Shown here: piece by piece, positions 18,613-27,002 of the stretch | Numbering within the stretch: the first letter of the stretch is position 1 | Layout of the letters: the number at the start of each line of letters is the position of its first letter | Source: an uncultured Bacteroidales bacterium | GTDB taxonomy: Bacteria > Bacteroidota > Bacteroidia > Bacteroidales > ML635J-15 | Direction of reading: 5' to 3' | DNA length: 64,000 nucleotides | Assembly: GCA_905234755.1 (NCBI GenBank) | Contig: CAJOIT010000002.1 | Location: forward strand, 152,405-216,404 | Made by a program: the position numbers and the translations under genes | The notes under the pieces: generated by a model | The model's database searches: none | The model's input: only the letters and a program-made list of their open reading frames with translations | What the model was told of the DNA's origin: nothing

Positions 18613-20766
18613 CTATTTAACCTTGCCATTCCCCTCTATCACAATATTCCCTCCATTATTGACAAGTCCGTTCTTCGACTTCACAATAACCTGCGACCCA
18701 TCGCCTACGATAAGCGTTCCATTTACAATAAGCCTCGACGACCTGTCAATCTTCAGTTTCGACTTTGGCTCCAAACGATACTCACTGCCCTCATTGATAA
18801 CCAAGCTACTCATTTCCTCCACGCTTACCACGCTTCCTTTTTCCTGCACAAACTCGGAACCGCTCTCACAAATAAGCGATGTAGGAGGAGCAAAAAGGTT
18901 GGTTATACTATCACGCATCGGCTGGGATATGGTAAGATTCTGCGTTAAGGTTATGGACTTTTTAGAAGCAAGCCTTGCATTTTCCTTCAACGAAATACGT
19001 CCTGTCCAAATCGCATCATTTGTAATCTCGTAATCATCCCAACGCACATCTATCCGATAGCAGCCATTATCGAGCGGAGTAATTTCTATGCCAAGTCCAG
19101 TAAGATAGGTCGTTTGCGTATTGCGCGAAAGCTGTGTCGAATACTGGCACTTACCTGTTGTCATCGAATTGTAGAATGTCTTTGTATTGCAAGTGCTCGG
19201 ATTAGTTCCCATATTTAATCGCCTGTGAGCGCAAAACATATCGCTGGCATCACCATTTGCAACAAGACTATCAATTTCAACCCTGCCAATATTTTTCCGC
19301 CACAATGGCTTTTCATTAACCGTTGAAATTATTTGGTCATCATCAGACACGACGAACTGTCTTTCCATATCATGGGTTCCACAAAAAGCATTTTCAACAT
19401 CACGGCTATGATAATAATCATGTCCTGACCAATTTATGCATTTAATTTTATAAACCGTATCTGCTATATGATACGAATAATTCCAATAGCCTTCGGCGGG
19501 AATCATTTTAAGGTTATCGCGGTCGTTAGACGAAAAGACATCCTGTTCCTTGCCACTAAGCACATCACGACCAACCTGATAGTAGGCATATACACCTGCA
19601 ACACCGGTGGGACGACAATCGTTCTCGTTGGCATACTGCAGAAAATCCAATTTGCCATTTCTGCCCGACTGGTGATTTTCAATCCAAATGTATTGGTTGG
19701 ACGACTTTTCGTTGTCCTTGTACGGCAGTTTTATCCGCACCGCATCTCCGTATGTCACAAAATCGCGAAGAATAAAGGTTTGAGCGCCATCAGCCTTTGT
19801 AATGTCGGCATTTATCGGATTATTATTCACATCGCGGGCAACAATCCACCAGTCGTTTGCATTTCTATTACTTTCATGAAGCCAGTGCATACGCCAGCGC
19901 TCGTAACCATTGCACGACACCAAAGTAGAGCCAGCACCACCCATCAGTCCATATCCACCCTGCAAGGGCAGAAACGGCATGTATTCTGACGAACGGCGAT
20001 GATTTCCTCCTGATGTATGAAACGAATTCGGTCCGAAAAACGAATGTGAAATTTCATGCTGCACTATGCCCGTAGGATTAGTGGAAACATCATGTGTTCC
20101 AACACATTGTGCCGTACCAATCCCCGAAAACGGGTAATACGAACCATTTATCAGCAGTTTTTGACCGCTCAACAATGATGTCGAAAAGTAACCGCTACCA
20201 GCATTATCGCCACCATATTCCTTTGTAATATTTCGGAAGAAAAATTGTATAAAACCTATTTTTCCTGAACCATTTACATCATAATATGAAATATCATTGT
20301 GCCCAAACATGGTCTGCAAACCGCCCTGCTCGTTAATAAATGCCACAGCGGCCTTCTCAATATTGCTTTCGTTGAAACTTCCCAATTTCAACACTCTACT
20401 CTCCTTTATATTCACAATGACAAAATCGCCAGTAATCTGCAGTTCATCGAACGAAGATTCCCCATAAAGCCGTGTAATACAGCCATAAAGATTTCCTGCA
20501 TTGTACACGGTGTCCATCAGTCGCAGCAAATAGTCGGGAGGATTCTGGTTCAGGCTCTCCAACAATACTGTATTCCAATGATTTACCTTGGCAAATGGTT
20601 TTTCGCGTTCTGGATTTACATCATAAATAATGTTGACGAAGAAATTTAGCATTCTGATTTCACCGCGCGGTTTCATTCTCCACCCGTCCCAGCTGTTTTT
20701 CTGCGCCACCAAAGCAACTGCAAACAGAACCAACAGAACCGACAGCAAAATCTTTTTTAGCCTCAT
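18613..20766 (-). CDS. Secreted M6-type zinc metalloprotease
   Basis: 717 residues from the ATG at 20766 (a TTG two codons upstream would overlap the kdsC stop). A signal peptide (MRLKKILLSVLLVLFAVALVAQ) directs export. The zinc motif HEISHSFFGPNSFH at about residue 240 matches HExxH and resembles M6 (immune inhibitor A) domains, and LMGGAGSTLVSCNGYERWRMHWL downstream of it is typical of the family. The C-terminus ends in Ser/Asn/Gly-rich beta repeats (LIVGDGSQVIVKSKNG) and I do not recognise a T9SS sorting domain. It follows kdsC with a 2-base gap, an unexpected operon partner for an LPS gene. Confidence 0.75.
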   Translation of the reverse strand: MRLKKILLSVLLVLFAVALVAQKNSWDGWRMKPRGEIRMLNFFVNIIYDVNPEREKPFAKVNHWNTVLLESLNQNPPDYLLRLMDTVYNAGNLYGCITRLYGESSFDELQITGDFVIVNIKESRVLKLGSFNESNIEKAAVAFINEQGGLQTMFGHNDISYYDVNGSGKIGFIQFFFRNITKEYGGDNAGSGYFSTSLLSGQKLLINGSYYPFSGIGTAQCVGTHDVSTNPTGIVQHEISHSFFGPNSFHTSGGNHRRSSEYMPFLPLQGGYGLMGGAGSTLVSCNGYERWRMHWLHESNRNANDWWIVARDVNNNPINADITKADGAQTFILRDFVTYGDAVRIKLPYKDNEKSSNQYIWIENHQSGRNGKLDFLQYANENDCRPTGVAGVYAYYQVGRDVLSGKEQDVFSSNDRDNLKMIPAEGYWNYSYHIADTVYKIKCINWSGHDYYHSRDVENAFCGTHDMERQFVVSDDDQIISTVNEKPLWRKNIGRVEIDSLVANGDASDMFCAHRRLNMGTNPSTCNTKTFYNSMTTGKCQYSTQLSRNTQTTYLTGLGIEITPLDNGCYRIDVRWDDYEITNDAIWTGRISLKENARLASKKSITLTQNLTISQPMRDSITNLFAPPTSLICESGSEFVQEKGSVVSVEEMSSLVINEGSEYRLEPKSKLKIDRSSRLIVNGTLIVGDGSQVIVKSKNGLVNNGGNIVIEGNGKVK

Positions 20767-20768
20767 AA

Positions 20769-21311
20769 TCAATATGCTGCAAAACTTTCTTCATCAAGCC
20801 AAGTCTTCTGCGCACGCATAACCTGCTCTATTACATCGCGCACACAGCCCTCGCCACCTTTCCTGTCGGAAACATACAGTGCAATTTCCTTTATTTCGTC
20901 AGCTGCATCGGACGGACAACAAGGCAATCCCACCATTTTCATTATCTGGAAATCGGGAATATCATCGCCCATGTAAAGGATTTCCTCATTTTTAAGGTTG
21001 TACTTTTTCTTCAAGTTTTCGAGGTCTTCGGTTTTCCATACGCTGCCCATTATCACATCCTCGACGCCAAGATTCTTGTAGCGAATCATTGTCTTTTCGC
21101 AAAAACCGCCAGAAATTATTGCAACTACAAGCCCTTTGCGCACAGCGCATTTTATTGCAAAACCATCCTTTACACTTGTAGTACGCTGTAAATATCCCAC
21201 CTCGTTTATGTTTACCGTTGATGATGACAAAACACCATCTATATCAAAGATAACAGCCTTAATTTTCGATAATATTTCCTTGAAGTTCAAGGTTTCCAAA
21301 TCTCTATTCAT
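20769..21311 (-). CDS. kdsC: 3-deoxy-D-manno-octulosonate 8-phosphate phosphatase (KdsC, HAD family)
   Basis: 180 residues from the ATG at 21311, whose ATGA overlaps the stop of the upstream gene by 4 bases. HAD motif I is VIFDIDGVLSSSTV (nucleophile and acid/base Asp), motif III is a Lys in ENLKKKYNL, and motif IV is MGDDIPDFQIMK. The short cap-less C1-type fold and length fit KdsC, which dephosphorylates Kdo-8-P for lipopolysaccharide inner core synthesis in the cytoplasm. In Bacteroidetes KdsC commonly follows a DUF2520 gene, as here. Confidence 0.9.
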   Translation of the reverse strand: MNRDLETLNFKEILSKIKAVIFDIDGVLSSSTVNINEVGYLQRTTSVKDGFAIKCAVRKGLVVAIISGGFCEKTMIRYKNLGVEDVIMGSVWKTEDLENLKKKYNLKNEEILYMGDDIPDFQIMKMVGLPCCPSDAADEIKEIALYVSDRKGGEGCVRDVIEQVMRAQKTWLDEESFAAY

Positions 21312-22081
21312 TTGCAATATGTTTTTAAGATGCTTTCGCTCATAATCCTATAAATTTCGGCAAGTTTATCATCTGACGAAAGCATATCTATATGTGATTC
21401 AACAACTTTTCTATCTCCACGCACAGCAGGACCTGTCTGCGACAAAAAGGCATCGCCGGCAAGAACCTTCGCAAAACTTTGGCGCAGAAGCGGATTTAAG
21501 ATACTTATAGGTATATTGTTTTCCTGCAACATTTTTTGTCCAAGGAAAACACTATGGTTCATAAAGTTTGAAGCAAAAACTCCTGCAATATGCAATATTT
21601 TTCGCTGCTCGAATGTAAGTTCGTAAACAAGCGGACTGATTTTTTCGGCAAAACAGCGCACATAATGATATGTATCGGCATTAGATGCCTCAATGCAAAT
21701 AGGAATCGAAGAAAAATCCTCTATTTTTACATCACGTGAAAATGTCTGGAAAGGATACATTACAGCGGCATTCTTAGCATCGAAAATCTCTTTCGGCAAA
21801 CTTCCAGATGTATGAATCAAGATAGCATCACTTGGCAAAGCTATTTGCTGCGCCACCGATTGGTTTGCCGTGTCCGACATCATAAACAAATATGCATCGG
21901 AACTTTGTGGCAACTGCTGAAGCTTATCGGTAAAATATGCGCCAACATCATCGGCTAGGCTCTTTCCAGTCTCATTGTTCCTACTGAACACGCAATCAAC
22001 CGCCACGCCTTCTGCATAAAGCTTCCGTGCGAGATGGTAGGCGACATTGCCCGAACCTAGTACCGATATTCTTTTTATCAT
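21308..22081 (-). CDS. Rossmann-fold DUF2520 oxidoreductase-like protein
   Basis: 257 residues. N-terminal NAD(P)-binding Rossmann motif VLGSGNVAYHLARKLYAEG at residues ~6-24, then a conserved stretch (HTSGSLPKEIFDAKNAAVMYP) and an all-alpha C-terminal DUF2520 domain (AGVFASNFMNHSVFLG). The architecture resembles ketopantoate and F420-type reductases, but the substrate is unknown. Translationally coupled to kdsC through an ATGA overlap, which suggests a link to envelope sugar metabolism; this is inference from context. Confidence 0.85.
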   Translation of the reverse strand: MIKRISVLGSGNVAYHLARKLYAEGVAVDCVFSRNNETGKSLADDVGAYFTDKLQQLPQSSDAYLFMMSDTANQSVAQQIALPSDAILIHTSGSLPKEIFDAKNAAVMYPFQTFSRDVKIEDFSSIPICIEASNADTYHYVRCFAEKISPLVYELTFEQRKILHIAGVFASNFMNHSVFLGQKMLQENNIPISILNPLLRQSFAKVLAGDAFLSQTGPAVRGDRKVVESHIDMLSSDDKLAEIYRIMSESILKTYCK

Positions 22082-22104
22082 AACCGATGTTATATTTTCA
22101 AGCG

Positions 22105-22112
22105 CAAAGATA
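22105..22112 (-). promoter_or_regulatory. -7 promoter element for the DUF2520-kdsC-protease operon
   Basis: Minus-strand TATCTTTG, 24 bases before the start at 22081. Matches TAnnTTTG; no TTTG at -33. Confidence 0.6.
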
Positions 22113-22135
22113 AGAAAGATTCAAGGATTTAAAGA

Positions 22136-22218
22136 TTGTTTCTGGTTTCTAATTTCTAAGTTTCTATGTTTGAAATGGTTTATGGTTGTTTGAAATTGTT
22201 TTGTAGCATCGCAATGCT
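22136..22218 (-). repeat. Degenerate GAAAC repeat copy with separate small hairpin
   Basis: Minus-strand AGAAACTTAGAAATTAGAAACC-type units (plus strand TTTCTGGTTTCTAATTTCTAAGTTTC from 22139) without a GNA hairpin. About 35 bases on, AGCAT-CGCA-ATGCT (22205-22218) forms a small stem-loop. It lies in the divergent gap between the DUF2520 operon and the chromate transporter pair. Confidence 0.55.
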
Positions 22219-22277
22219 TTATTATGGTTCAAAATTTCACAATTGTAAATCGTAATTCCAAAGTCGTAAATAATCTT

Positions 22278-22285
22278 TACTTTTG
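22278..22285 (+). promoter_or_regulatory. -7 promoter element for the chromate transporter pair
   Basis: TACTTTTG, matching TAnnTTTG, ending 17 bases before the ATG at 22303. Confidence 0.6.
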
Positions 22286-22302
22286 CACCAAATTTCTTAA
22301 TC

Positions 22303-22854
22303 ATGACCAAGTTGCACGAACTGTTCTGGACATTCTTCAAGATAGGCGCTTTCACCATCGGAGGCGGCTACGCGATGATTCCGCTTATGGAACAGGAAAT
22401 CGTCGACAAACGCAAATGGCTGAACAAGGAAGAATTTATGGACACCATGTCGCTTGCACAGTCGATGCCAGGAGTTTTTGCGGTCAACATGGCGACAAAT
22501 GTCGGTTTTCGCACTCGTGGCATTATCGGTGCAACTACAGCCATACTGGGCAATGTACTTATGCCGATACTACTGATTCTAGTGCTTGCAATATTTTTCC
22601 GTCAGTTTAGCGACAATCCTGTGGTTGAGAGCATTTTCAAGGGCATAAGACCTGCTGTGGTTGCTCTCATCGCTGCACCAGTATTCACCATGGCAAAGAC
22701 TGCAAAAATTTCGTGGAGCAACTTTTGGATTCCTGTAGCGGCAACCTTGCTGATATGGCTTCTAGGTGTGTCGCCAGTGATAATAATCCTCGTAGCGGGA
22801 CTTGGCGGATTCATATATGGTAAAATCAAGAGTAGAAAGGAGGCAAAGAAATGA
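22303..22854 (+). CDS. Chromate transporter (CHR) family, first half protein
   Basis: 183 residues, one CHR domain with about five or six membrane segments. The signature FFKIGAFTIGGGYAMIPLMEQEIV at residues ~10-33 and LAQSMPGVFAVNMA are diagnostic. In most ChrA proteins two such halves are fused; here the halves are separate genes overlapping by 4 bases (ATGA), so a heterodimeric short-chain CHR transporter is expected in the inner membrane. The actual substrate (chromate or another anion) is not shown by the sequence. Confidence 0.9.
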   Translation: MTKLHELFWTFFKIGAFTIGGGYAMIPLMEQEIVDKRKWLNKEEFMDTMSLAQSMPGVFAVNMATNVGFRTRGIIGATTAILGNVLMPILLILVLAIFFRQFSDNPVVESIFKGIRPAVVALIAAPVFTMAKTAKISWSNFWIPVAATLLIWLLGVSPVIIILVAGLGGFIYGKIKSRKEAKK

Positions 22855-23441
22855 TTTTCTGGCAACTTTTCTACACTTTCCTTAAAATAGGCATCTTCAC
22901 CTTTGGCGGAGGCTATGCTATGGTGGCATTGATTCAGAACGAAGTCGTTGTAGAAAACCAATGGCTGACCTCACAGGAATTTACCGATGTGCTTGCAATA
23001 AGTCAGGCTTCACCCGGACCTCTCGGCATCAATACTGCGACCTACACGGGCTACACTGCTGTTATAAATGCTGGTTATCCAGAATATATGGGCATACTTG
23101 GAGCATTTTTGGCATCGTTTTCGGTGATTTTGCTTCCTTTCCTACTGATGCTGATAATTACAAAGGTACTTCTGAAGCACAAGAACAATCCGACTTTAGC
23201 CAACATTTTCCTTATTTTGCGCAAGGTTGTAGTGGGATTAATCGCCGCATCTGCCTTGCTTCTGGTTTCCACCGAAAATTTTGGTTCTCCTACAGAATCT
23301 ACATTGAGGTTTGTAATTAGCATTCTGATTTTCATTAGCGTATTCGTTGCATCGTACAAATTCAAAAAAAGCCCAATTATGCTGATTTTAGTCAGTGGAA
23401 TTATAGGTTTTTTGGTATATGGGATGCCCAATTATATGTAG
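22851..23441 (+). CDS. Chromate transporter (CHR) family, second half protein
   Basis: 196 residues, the partner CHR domain, with the parallel signature FLKIGIFTFGGGYAMVALIQNEVV and AISQASPGPLGINTATYTG, including the Pro-Gly-Pro turn. Hydrophobic throughout, about six membrane segments. Translationally coupled to the first half through ATGA. The second half usually has opposite topology to the first in this family. Confidence 0.9.
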   Translation: MIFWQLFYTFLKIGIFTFGGGYAMVALIQNEVVVENQWLTSQEFTDVLAISQASPGPLGINTATYTGYTAVINAGYPEYMGILGAFLASFSVILLPFLLMLIITKVLLKHKNNPTLANIFLILRKVVVGLIAASALLLVSTENFGSPTESTLRFVISILIFISVFVASYKFKKSPIMLILVSGIIGFLVYGMPNYM

Positions 23442-23444
23442 GGT

Positions 23445-23526
23445 AAGGTTTGAAACCTTCTCGTTTGCCCCCATCTTTAATGCCATTAAAGGCGTTAAAC
23501 ACCATAATGGCATATGGGGGCAAAAC
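23445..23526. repeat. Nested intergenic palindromes after the chromate transporter
   Basis: AAGGTTT-G-AAACCTT (23445-23459) is a perfect 7-bp palindrome. Next to it is a two-tier hairpin: outer arms GTTTGCCCCCAT (23463-23474) and ATGGGGGCAAAAC (23514-23526), inner arms ATGCCATTA (23480-23488) and TAATGGCAT (23505-23513), 16-base loop. It may terminate the transporter mRNA, but it lacks a U-run and looks more like a REP-type element. Confidence 0.65.
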
Positions 23527-23600
23527 AAACAATATTCTATCCCATAAACCAAAAATTTAAAAACCAGAAACATAGGGAAATCTTCATTTTTTTTCATTTT

Positions 23601-23634
23601 TTTGAACCATTTTTCAATCTTTATTGTAATTTTG
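23601..23634 (+). promoter_or_regulatory. Promoter of the PurF-like gene (-33 and -7 elements)
   Basis: TTTG at 23601-23604 and TAATTTTG at 23627-23634, 22 bases apart, close to the Bacteroidetes arrangement TTTG-N19-21-TAnnTTTG. The ATG follows at 23666. Confidence 0.6.
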
Positions 23635-23665
23635 CGCCAAAATTTAACCTAAAAAACTACTTTTT

Positions 23666-25075
23666 ATGAGCGGACTATTTGGAGTCGTTTCGAGAGAAGC
23701 CTGTATAACAGACCTTTTCTACGGAACAGACTATCATTCCCACATGGGAACAAAGCGTGCTGGTATTAGCACAGTAGAAGAAAGCGGTAAATTCCACCGT
23801 AACATTCACAGCATCCAGAACTCCTACTTCAGGACAAAGTTCACCGACGACCTTTATGAAATGAAAGGCAACCTCGGCATAGGAGTTATCAGCGACACTG
23901 AATCACAGCCAATAGTTGTGAACTCGCACCTCGGTCGTTTCGCTATCGTCACTGTATCGAAAATCAACAACATTCCCGAACTGGAGCAGAAATGCCTGTC
24001 GGTGAACCAGCAGTTTACAGAAATGAGCATGGGAACAACCAACCCCACCGAACTCGTTGCACTGCTAATCACTCAGGGCAAGGACTTCACCGATGGCATA
24101 CAGAATGTTTACCGCCACATCAAGGGAAGCTGCAGCATGTTGATTCTCACCACCGACGGTGTTATCGCAGCGCGCGACTTGTACGGTCGTACTCCGCTCG
24201 TAATCGGTCGTAAGGGCTCAAGCTACGCCATTGCATCGGAAAGCCACAGCTACCTGAACCTCGACTACAACACCACCCGCTTCATTGGTCCGGGCGAAAT
24301 AGTAAAGGTTACACCGAACGGCATAGAACAGATGCTTGCACCAAGCAACAAGATGCAGATTTGCTCGTTCCTATGGATATACTACGGTTTCCCATGCGTG
24401 GAATACGAAGGCATCAACGCCGAGGAAGTTCGCTACAAACTTGGCGAAGCTATGGGCAAAAAGGACGACATAAAGGCTGATTTTGTATCGGCAATTCCTG
24501 ATTCGGGCATAGGTATGGCTCTTGGTTACGCTACTGGTGCCGGCATACCATACAAGCGCGGCGTTGCAAAATACACCCCAACTTGGTCGCGCAGCTTTAT
24601 GCCTGTAAACCAAGAGACAAGAAACCTTGTCGCCAAGATGAAACTCATCCCCAACCGCAAGATTCTCGAAGGCAAGGAAGCCGTTTTCTGCGACGACTCA
24701 ATAGTTCGTGGAACACAGTTGCGCGACAATGTCAAGATGCTATACGACTGTGGCGTTAAGCGCGTTCATATAAGAATTAGCTGTCCGCCACTGGTTCACG
24801 GATGCGAATTCCTGAACTTCTCGGCATCAAAGACCGACATGGAACTTATCGCACGCCGTTGCATTGAGGAACTCGAAGGCGGACACATCCGCAACCTCGA
24901 AGCCTACAAGGATGAAACTACTCCGCAATACGCAAAGATGGTAGAAATGATTCGTCAGCGCGTTGGTGTTGATACACTTAAGTTCAACAGCTTGCAGACC
25001 GTTTGTGATGCAGTGGGACTTCCTCGCGAGCAACTCTGCCTGCATTGCTTCGACGGTGCATCTTACGGATTTTAA
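23666..25075 (+). CDS. PurF-like amidophosphoribosyltransferase with degenerate glutaminase domain
   Basis: 469 residues with the two-domain layout of glutamine PRPP amidotransferase. The C-terminal phosphoribosyltransferase half is intact (PDSGIGMALGYA, YTPTWSRSF, and the PRPP loop VFCDDSIVRGTQLRDN at ~residue 342). The N-terminal class II glutaminase half has lost its catalytic parts: the protein starts MSGLFG, with Ser where the nucleophilic Cys2 should be, the Arg-Tyr-Ser-Thr segment is replaced (GIGVISDTESQP), and the Asn-Gly oxyanion motif is absent (FAIVTVSKINN). It is therefore probably not a glutamine-using PurF; ammonia-dependent or regulatory activity is possible. It carries its own promoter and terminator. 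Confidence 0.85.
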   Translation: MSGLFGVVSREACITDLFYGTDYHSHMGTKRAGISTVEESGKFHRNIHSIQNSYFRTKFTDDLYEMKGNLGIGVISDTESQPIVVNSHLGRFAIVTVSKINNIPELEQKCLSVNQQFTEMSMGTTNPTELVALLITQGKDFTDGIQNVYRHIKGSCSMLILTTDGVIAARDLYGRTPLVIGRKGSSYAIASESHSYLNLDYNTTRFIGPGEIVKVTPNGIEQMLAPSNKMQICSFLWIYYGFPCVEYEGINAEEVRYKLGEAMGKKDDIKADFVSAIPDSGIGMALGYATGAGIPYKRGVAKYTPTWSRSFMPVNQETRNLVAKMKLIPNRKILEGKEAVFCDDSIVRGTQLRDNVKMLYDCGVKRVHIRISCPPLVHGCEFLNFSASKTDMELIARRCIEELEGGHIRNLEAYKDETTPQYAKMVEMIRQRVGVDTLKFNSLQTVCDAVGLPREQLCLHCFDGASYGF

Positions 25076-25092
25076 AACAACAAAACTTCATA

Positions 25093-25127
25093 ATGTTCGG
25101 GGCGAGAATTAGTCCCGAACATTTTTT
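25093..25127 (+). terminator. Rho-independent terminator of the PurF-like gene
   Basis: Stem ATGTTCGGG (25093-25101) with CCCGAACAT (25114-25122), then a run of T. Located 18 bases after the stop codon. Confidence 0.85.
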
Positions 25128-25160
25128 ATAATGGCTAATCAAATTTCATTGATTTTTTTC

Positions 25161-25425
25161 ATTCCACTCGAGCCGTGGAGGCTTTTACTTTTTTTGTCAC
25201 CAAAAACAGTAAACAAAAAAAGTGCGTCCGCTGAGTCTGCTTCGCTAAAAATCGCCTTCACTACGCTAAAACGCAGAAACTTGCCTCCGTTTCACTCCGC
25301 CTTCGAACAGTCTGCCTTTTTACGCTTCGTTCCACCGATTTTCTTAACGCTCACCAGCCAAGGCGGCAATCAAGGTATCGCCAAAGGCGATGTGTCAAAA
25401 AATAATTATTGCTTCGGGAAGCATA
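25161..25425 (-). repeat. ~265-bp dispersed element B, copy 1
   Basis: This gene-free stretch is the reverse complement of 61743-62006. Shared blocks, read on the minus strand, include the end CCCGAAGCA, CATCG...CGATACCTTGATTG, GGTGAGCGTTAAGAAAAT, GCGTAAAAAGGCAG and an A/T-rich inverted repeat (ACTTTTTTTGT...ACAAAAAAAGT at 25189-25222). Near one end is a small hairpin whose stem differs between copies: ATCGCC-TTT-GGCGAT here, ATCGACT-GAA-AGTCGAT in copy 2. No convincing protein is encoded; frames through it are shadows. Confidence 0.8.
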
Positions 25426-25443
25426 TAAATTTAGTTTACCACC

Positions 25444-25881
25444 ATGCTTGAAAGCCTCGGACTTTTTGGACTGTTTCTCGGATGCCTGCTGTCGGCAACG
25501 ATAATACCATTCTCATCGGAAGCATTGGTATCGGGGGCTTCATTTCTGGGCTACAATGTGTGGGGTATCGTCATTGTAGCAAGCATTGGCAATACCTTGG
25601 GCGGAATGATTAGCTTCGGCATGGGCTGGCTCTGCAAGTGGGAATGGCTGGAAAAATATTTCAGGGTAAAGCGCGAAAAGTTAGAAAAAGTACACAACCG
25701 CGTTGAAAAATATGGTTGTGCTGCGGCTCTGCTTACTTGGTTGCCGATAATTGGCGACTTAATTGCAATCGCAATGGGATTCATCCGTACAAATCCGTAT
25801 ATTACAGTCGCGCTAATGTTTGTGGGAAAGTTTGTGAGGTATCTTGCTGTAGTGGGGATAATGAATTGGGCGATCATGTAG
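25444..25881 (+). CDS. YqaA-type inner-membrane protein (SNARE-associated/VTT relative)
   Basis: 145 residues, about four membrane segments. Motifs FSSEALVSGASFLGYN, GNTLGGMISFGMGW and WLPIIGDLIAIAMGFIRT are typical of the YqaA/DedA-like family, which is proposed to act in lipid scrambling or transport in the inner membrane. Function of YqaA itself is unsettled. It lies directly after dispersed element B; no promoter element was recognised. Confidence 0.85.
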   Translation: MLESLGLFGLFLGCLLSATIIPFSSEALVSGASFLGYNVWGIVIVASIGNTLGGMISFGMGWLCKWEWLEKYFRVKREKLEKVHNRVEKYGCAAALLTWLPIIGDLIAIAMGFIRTNPYITVALMFVGKFVRYLAVVGIMNWAIM

Positions 25882-25925
25882 GCAAATGCCTATTTGATGA
25901 TTTGATGATTTGAAAATTCAACAAA

Positions 25926-25957
25926 TTGTAGCGACATGCTATGGCACATCGCTACAA
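25926..25957. repeat. REP-like hairpin with ATGGCA loop, copy 1
   Basis: Arms TTGTAGCGA (25926-25934) and TCGCTACAA (25949-25957), 14-base loop containing ATGGCACA. Resembles the hairpin at 48467-48500, which has different arms but the same loop core. It sits between convergent genes (YqaA and trpS) and may also serve as terminator. Confidence 0.65.
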
Positions 25958-25991
25958 AAATTATACATTGTAAATTATTAATTATCAATTG

Positions 25992-26984
25992 CTAGAACAG
26001 CTTCTTGAATCCCATTATCTCACGCATTTCGCGGACGGTCTTGATGGCGTTTTCGCGGGCTTTCTCGGCGCCACGGGCAACGGTACGCTTCAAGAATTCA
26101 CTGTCGGAATCGATTTCCTTGATGCGCTCGCTAATAGGCCTTATTATTGCCACAATGTCCTCTGCCAGCTGCTTCTTCATGTCACCATAGCGAATTTCGC
26201 AGGTGTTGTACTTTTCGGTAAAGTATGCAACAGTGTCTGGTGTAGAAACAGCCTTCATTATCGTGAAGAGGTTCTGTATAGGTTCTGGCATAGGCGAATT
26301 AGGCTCGGTTGGTCCGCTGTCGGTAACAGCACGCATAACCTTCTTGCGTATAACCTTCTCGTCATCAGCTAGGAAAATGCCGTTGCCTTCCGACTTACCC
26401 ATCTTGCCAGAGCCGTCAAGTCCTGGAATCTTAATGAGTTCGCCACCAAAATTATATGCCTGCGGTTCCTTGAAATACTCGACATTGAACATGGTGTTAA
26501 AACGGCGAGCAAACTTGCGCGTCATCTCCAGATGCTGTTCCTGATCCTTCCCTACCGGAACCTTGTCTGCATGATGCATAAGTATGTCGGCTGCCATAAG
26601 CACCGGATATGTCAATAGACCAGCATTAACATTTTCTGGCTGCTTGCGTGCCTTCTCCTTGAATGAGCTGGTTCGGCAAAGTTCGCCAAGATAAGCGTTC
26701 ATATTCAACAAAAGATACATCTCGCAAATCTCAGGCACATCGCTCTGAATGTACACCGTTGACTTTTCGGGGTCGATGCCGCTAGCAAGATATTCTACCA
26801 GCACCTGACGCACATTGCGGTGCAGTTCCTCGGTTGCCGGATGCGTAGTCAGCGCATGATAGTCGGCTATGAAAAAATAGCAGTTGTTGCCTTCCTGCAT
26901 CCTTACAAAGTTCCTTACTGCCCCCAGATAGTTGCCCAAATGGAGATTTCCCGTTGATCTGATTCCACTTAATACTGTATCCAT
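25992..26984 (-). CDS. trpS: Tryptophanyl-tRNA synthetase
   Basis: 330 residues, standard for bacterial TrpRS (class I). The HIGH-type motif is GIRSTGNLHLGNYLGAV at residues ~7-23, and the KMSKS loop is GKMGKSEGN at ~residue 193. Other family motifs are VYIQSDVPE and GLLTYPVLMAADIL. It charges tRNA-Trp in the cytoplasm. It follows the S41 protease gene by 18 bases. The sequence after its stop (minus strand) is an ACAATT/AATTA-rich tail shared with other gene ends in the window. Confidence 0.97.
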   Translation of the reverse strand: MDTVLSGIRSTGNLHLGNYLGAVRNFVRMQEGNNCYFFIADYHALTTHPATEELHRNVRQVLVEYLASGIDPEKSTVYIQSDVPEICEMYLLLNMNAYLGELCRTSSFKEKARKQPENVNAGLLTYPVLMAADILMHHADKVPVGKDQEQHLEMTRKFARRFNTMFNVEYFKEPQAYNFGGELIKIPGLDGSGKMGKSEGNGIFLADDEKVIRKKVMRAVTDSGPTEPNSPMPEPIQNLFTIMKAVSTPDTVAYFTEKYNTCEIRYGDMKKQLAEDIVAIIRPISERIKEIDSDSEFLKRTVARGAEKARENAIKTVREMREIMGFKKLF

Positions 26985-27002
26985 GTTTTCTTCCTTTGCT
27001 AA

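Noticed and set aside
23666..23690. Sequencing error changing PurF Cys2 to Ser
   Set aside because: Two other glutaminase motifs are missing as well, so loss of function is a property of the whole domain and not one base.
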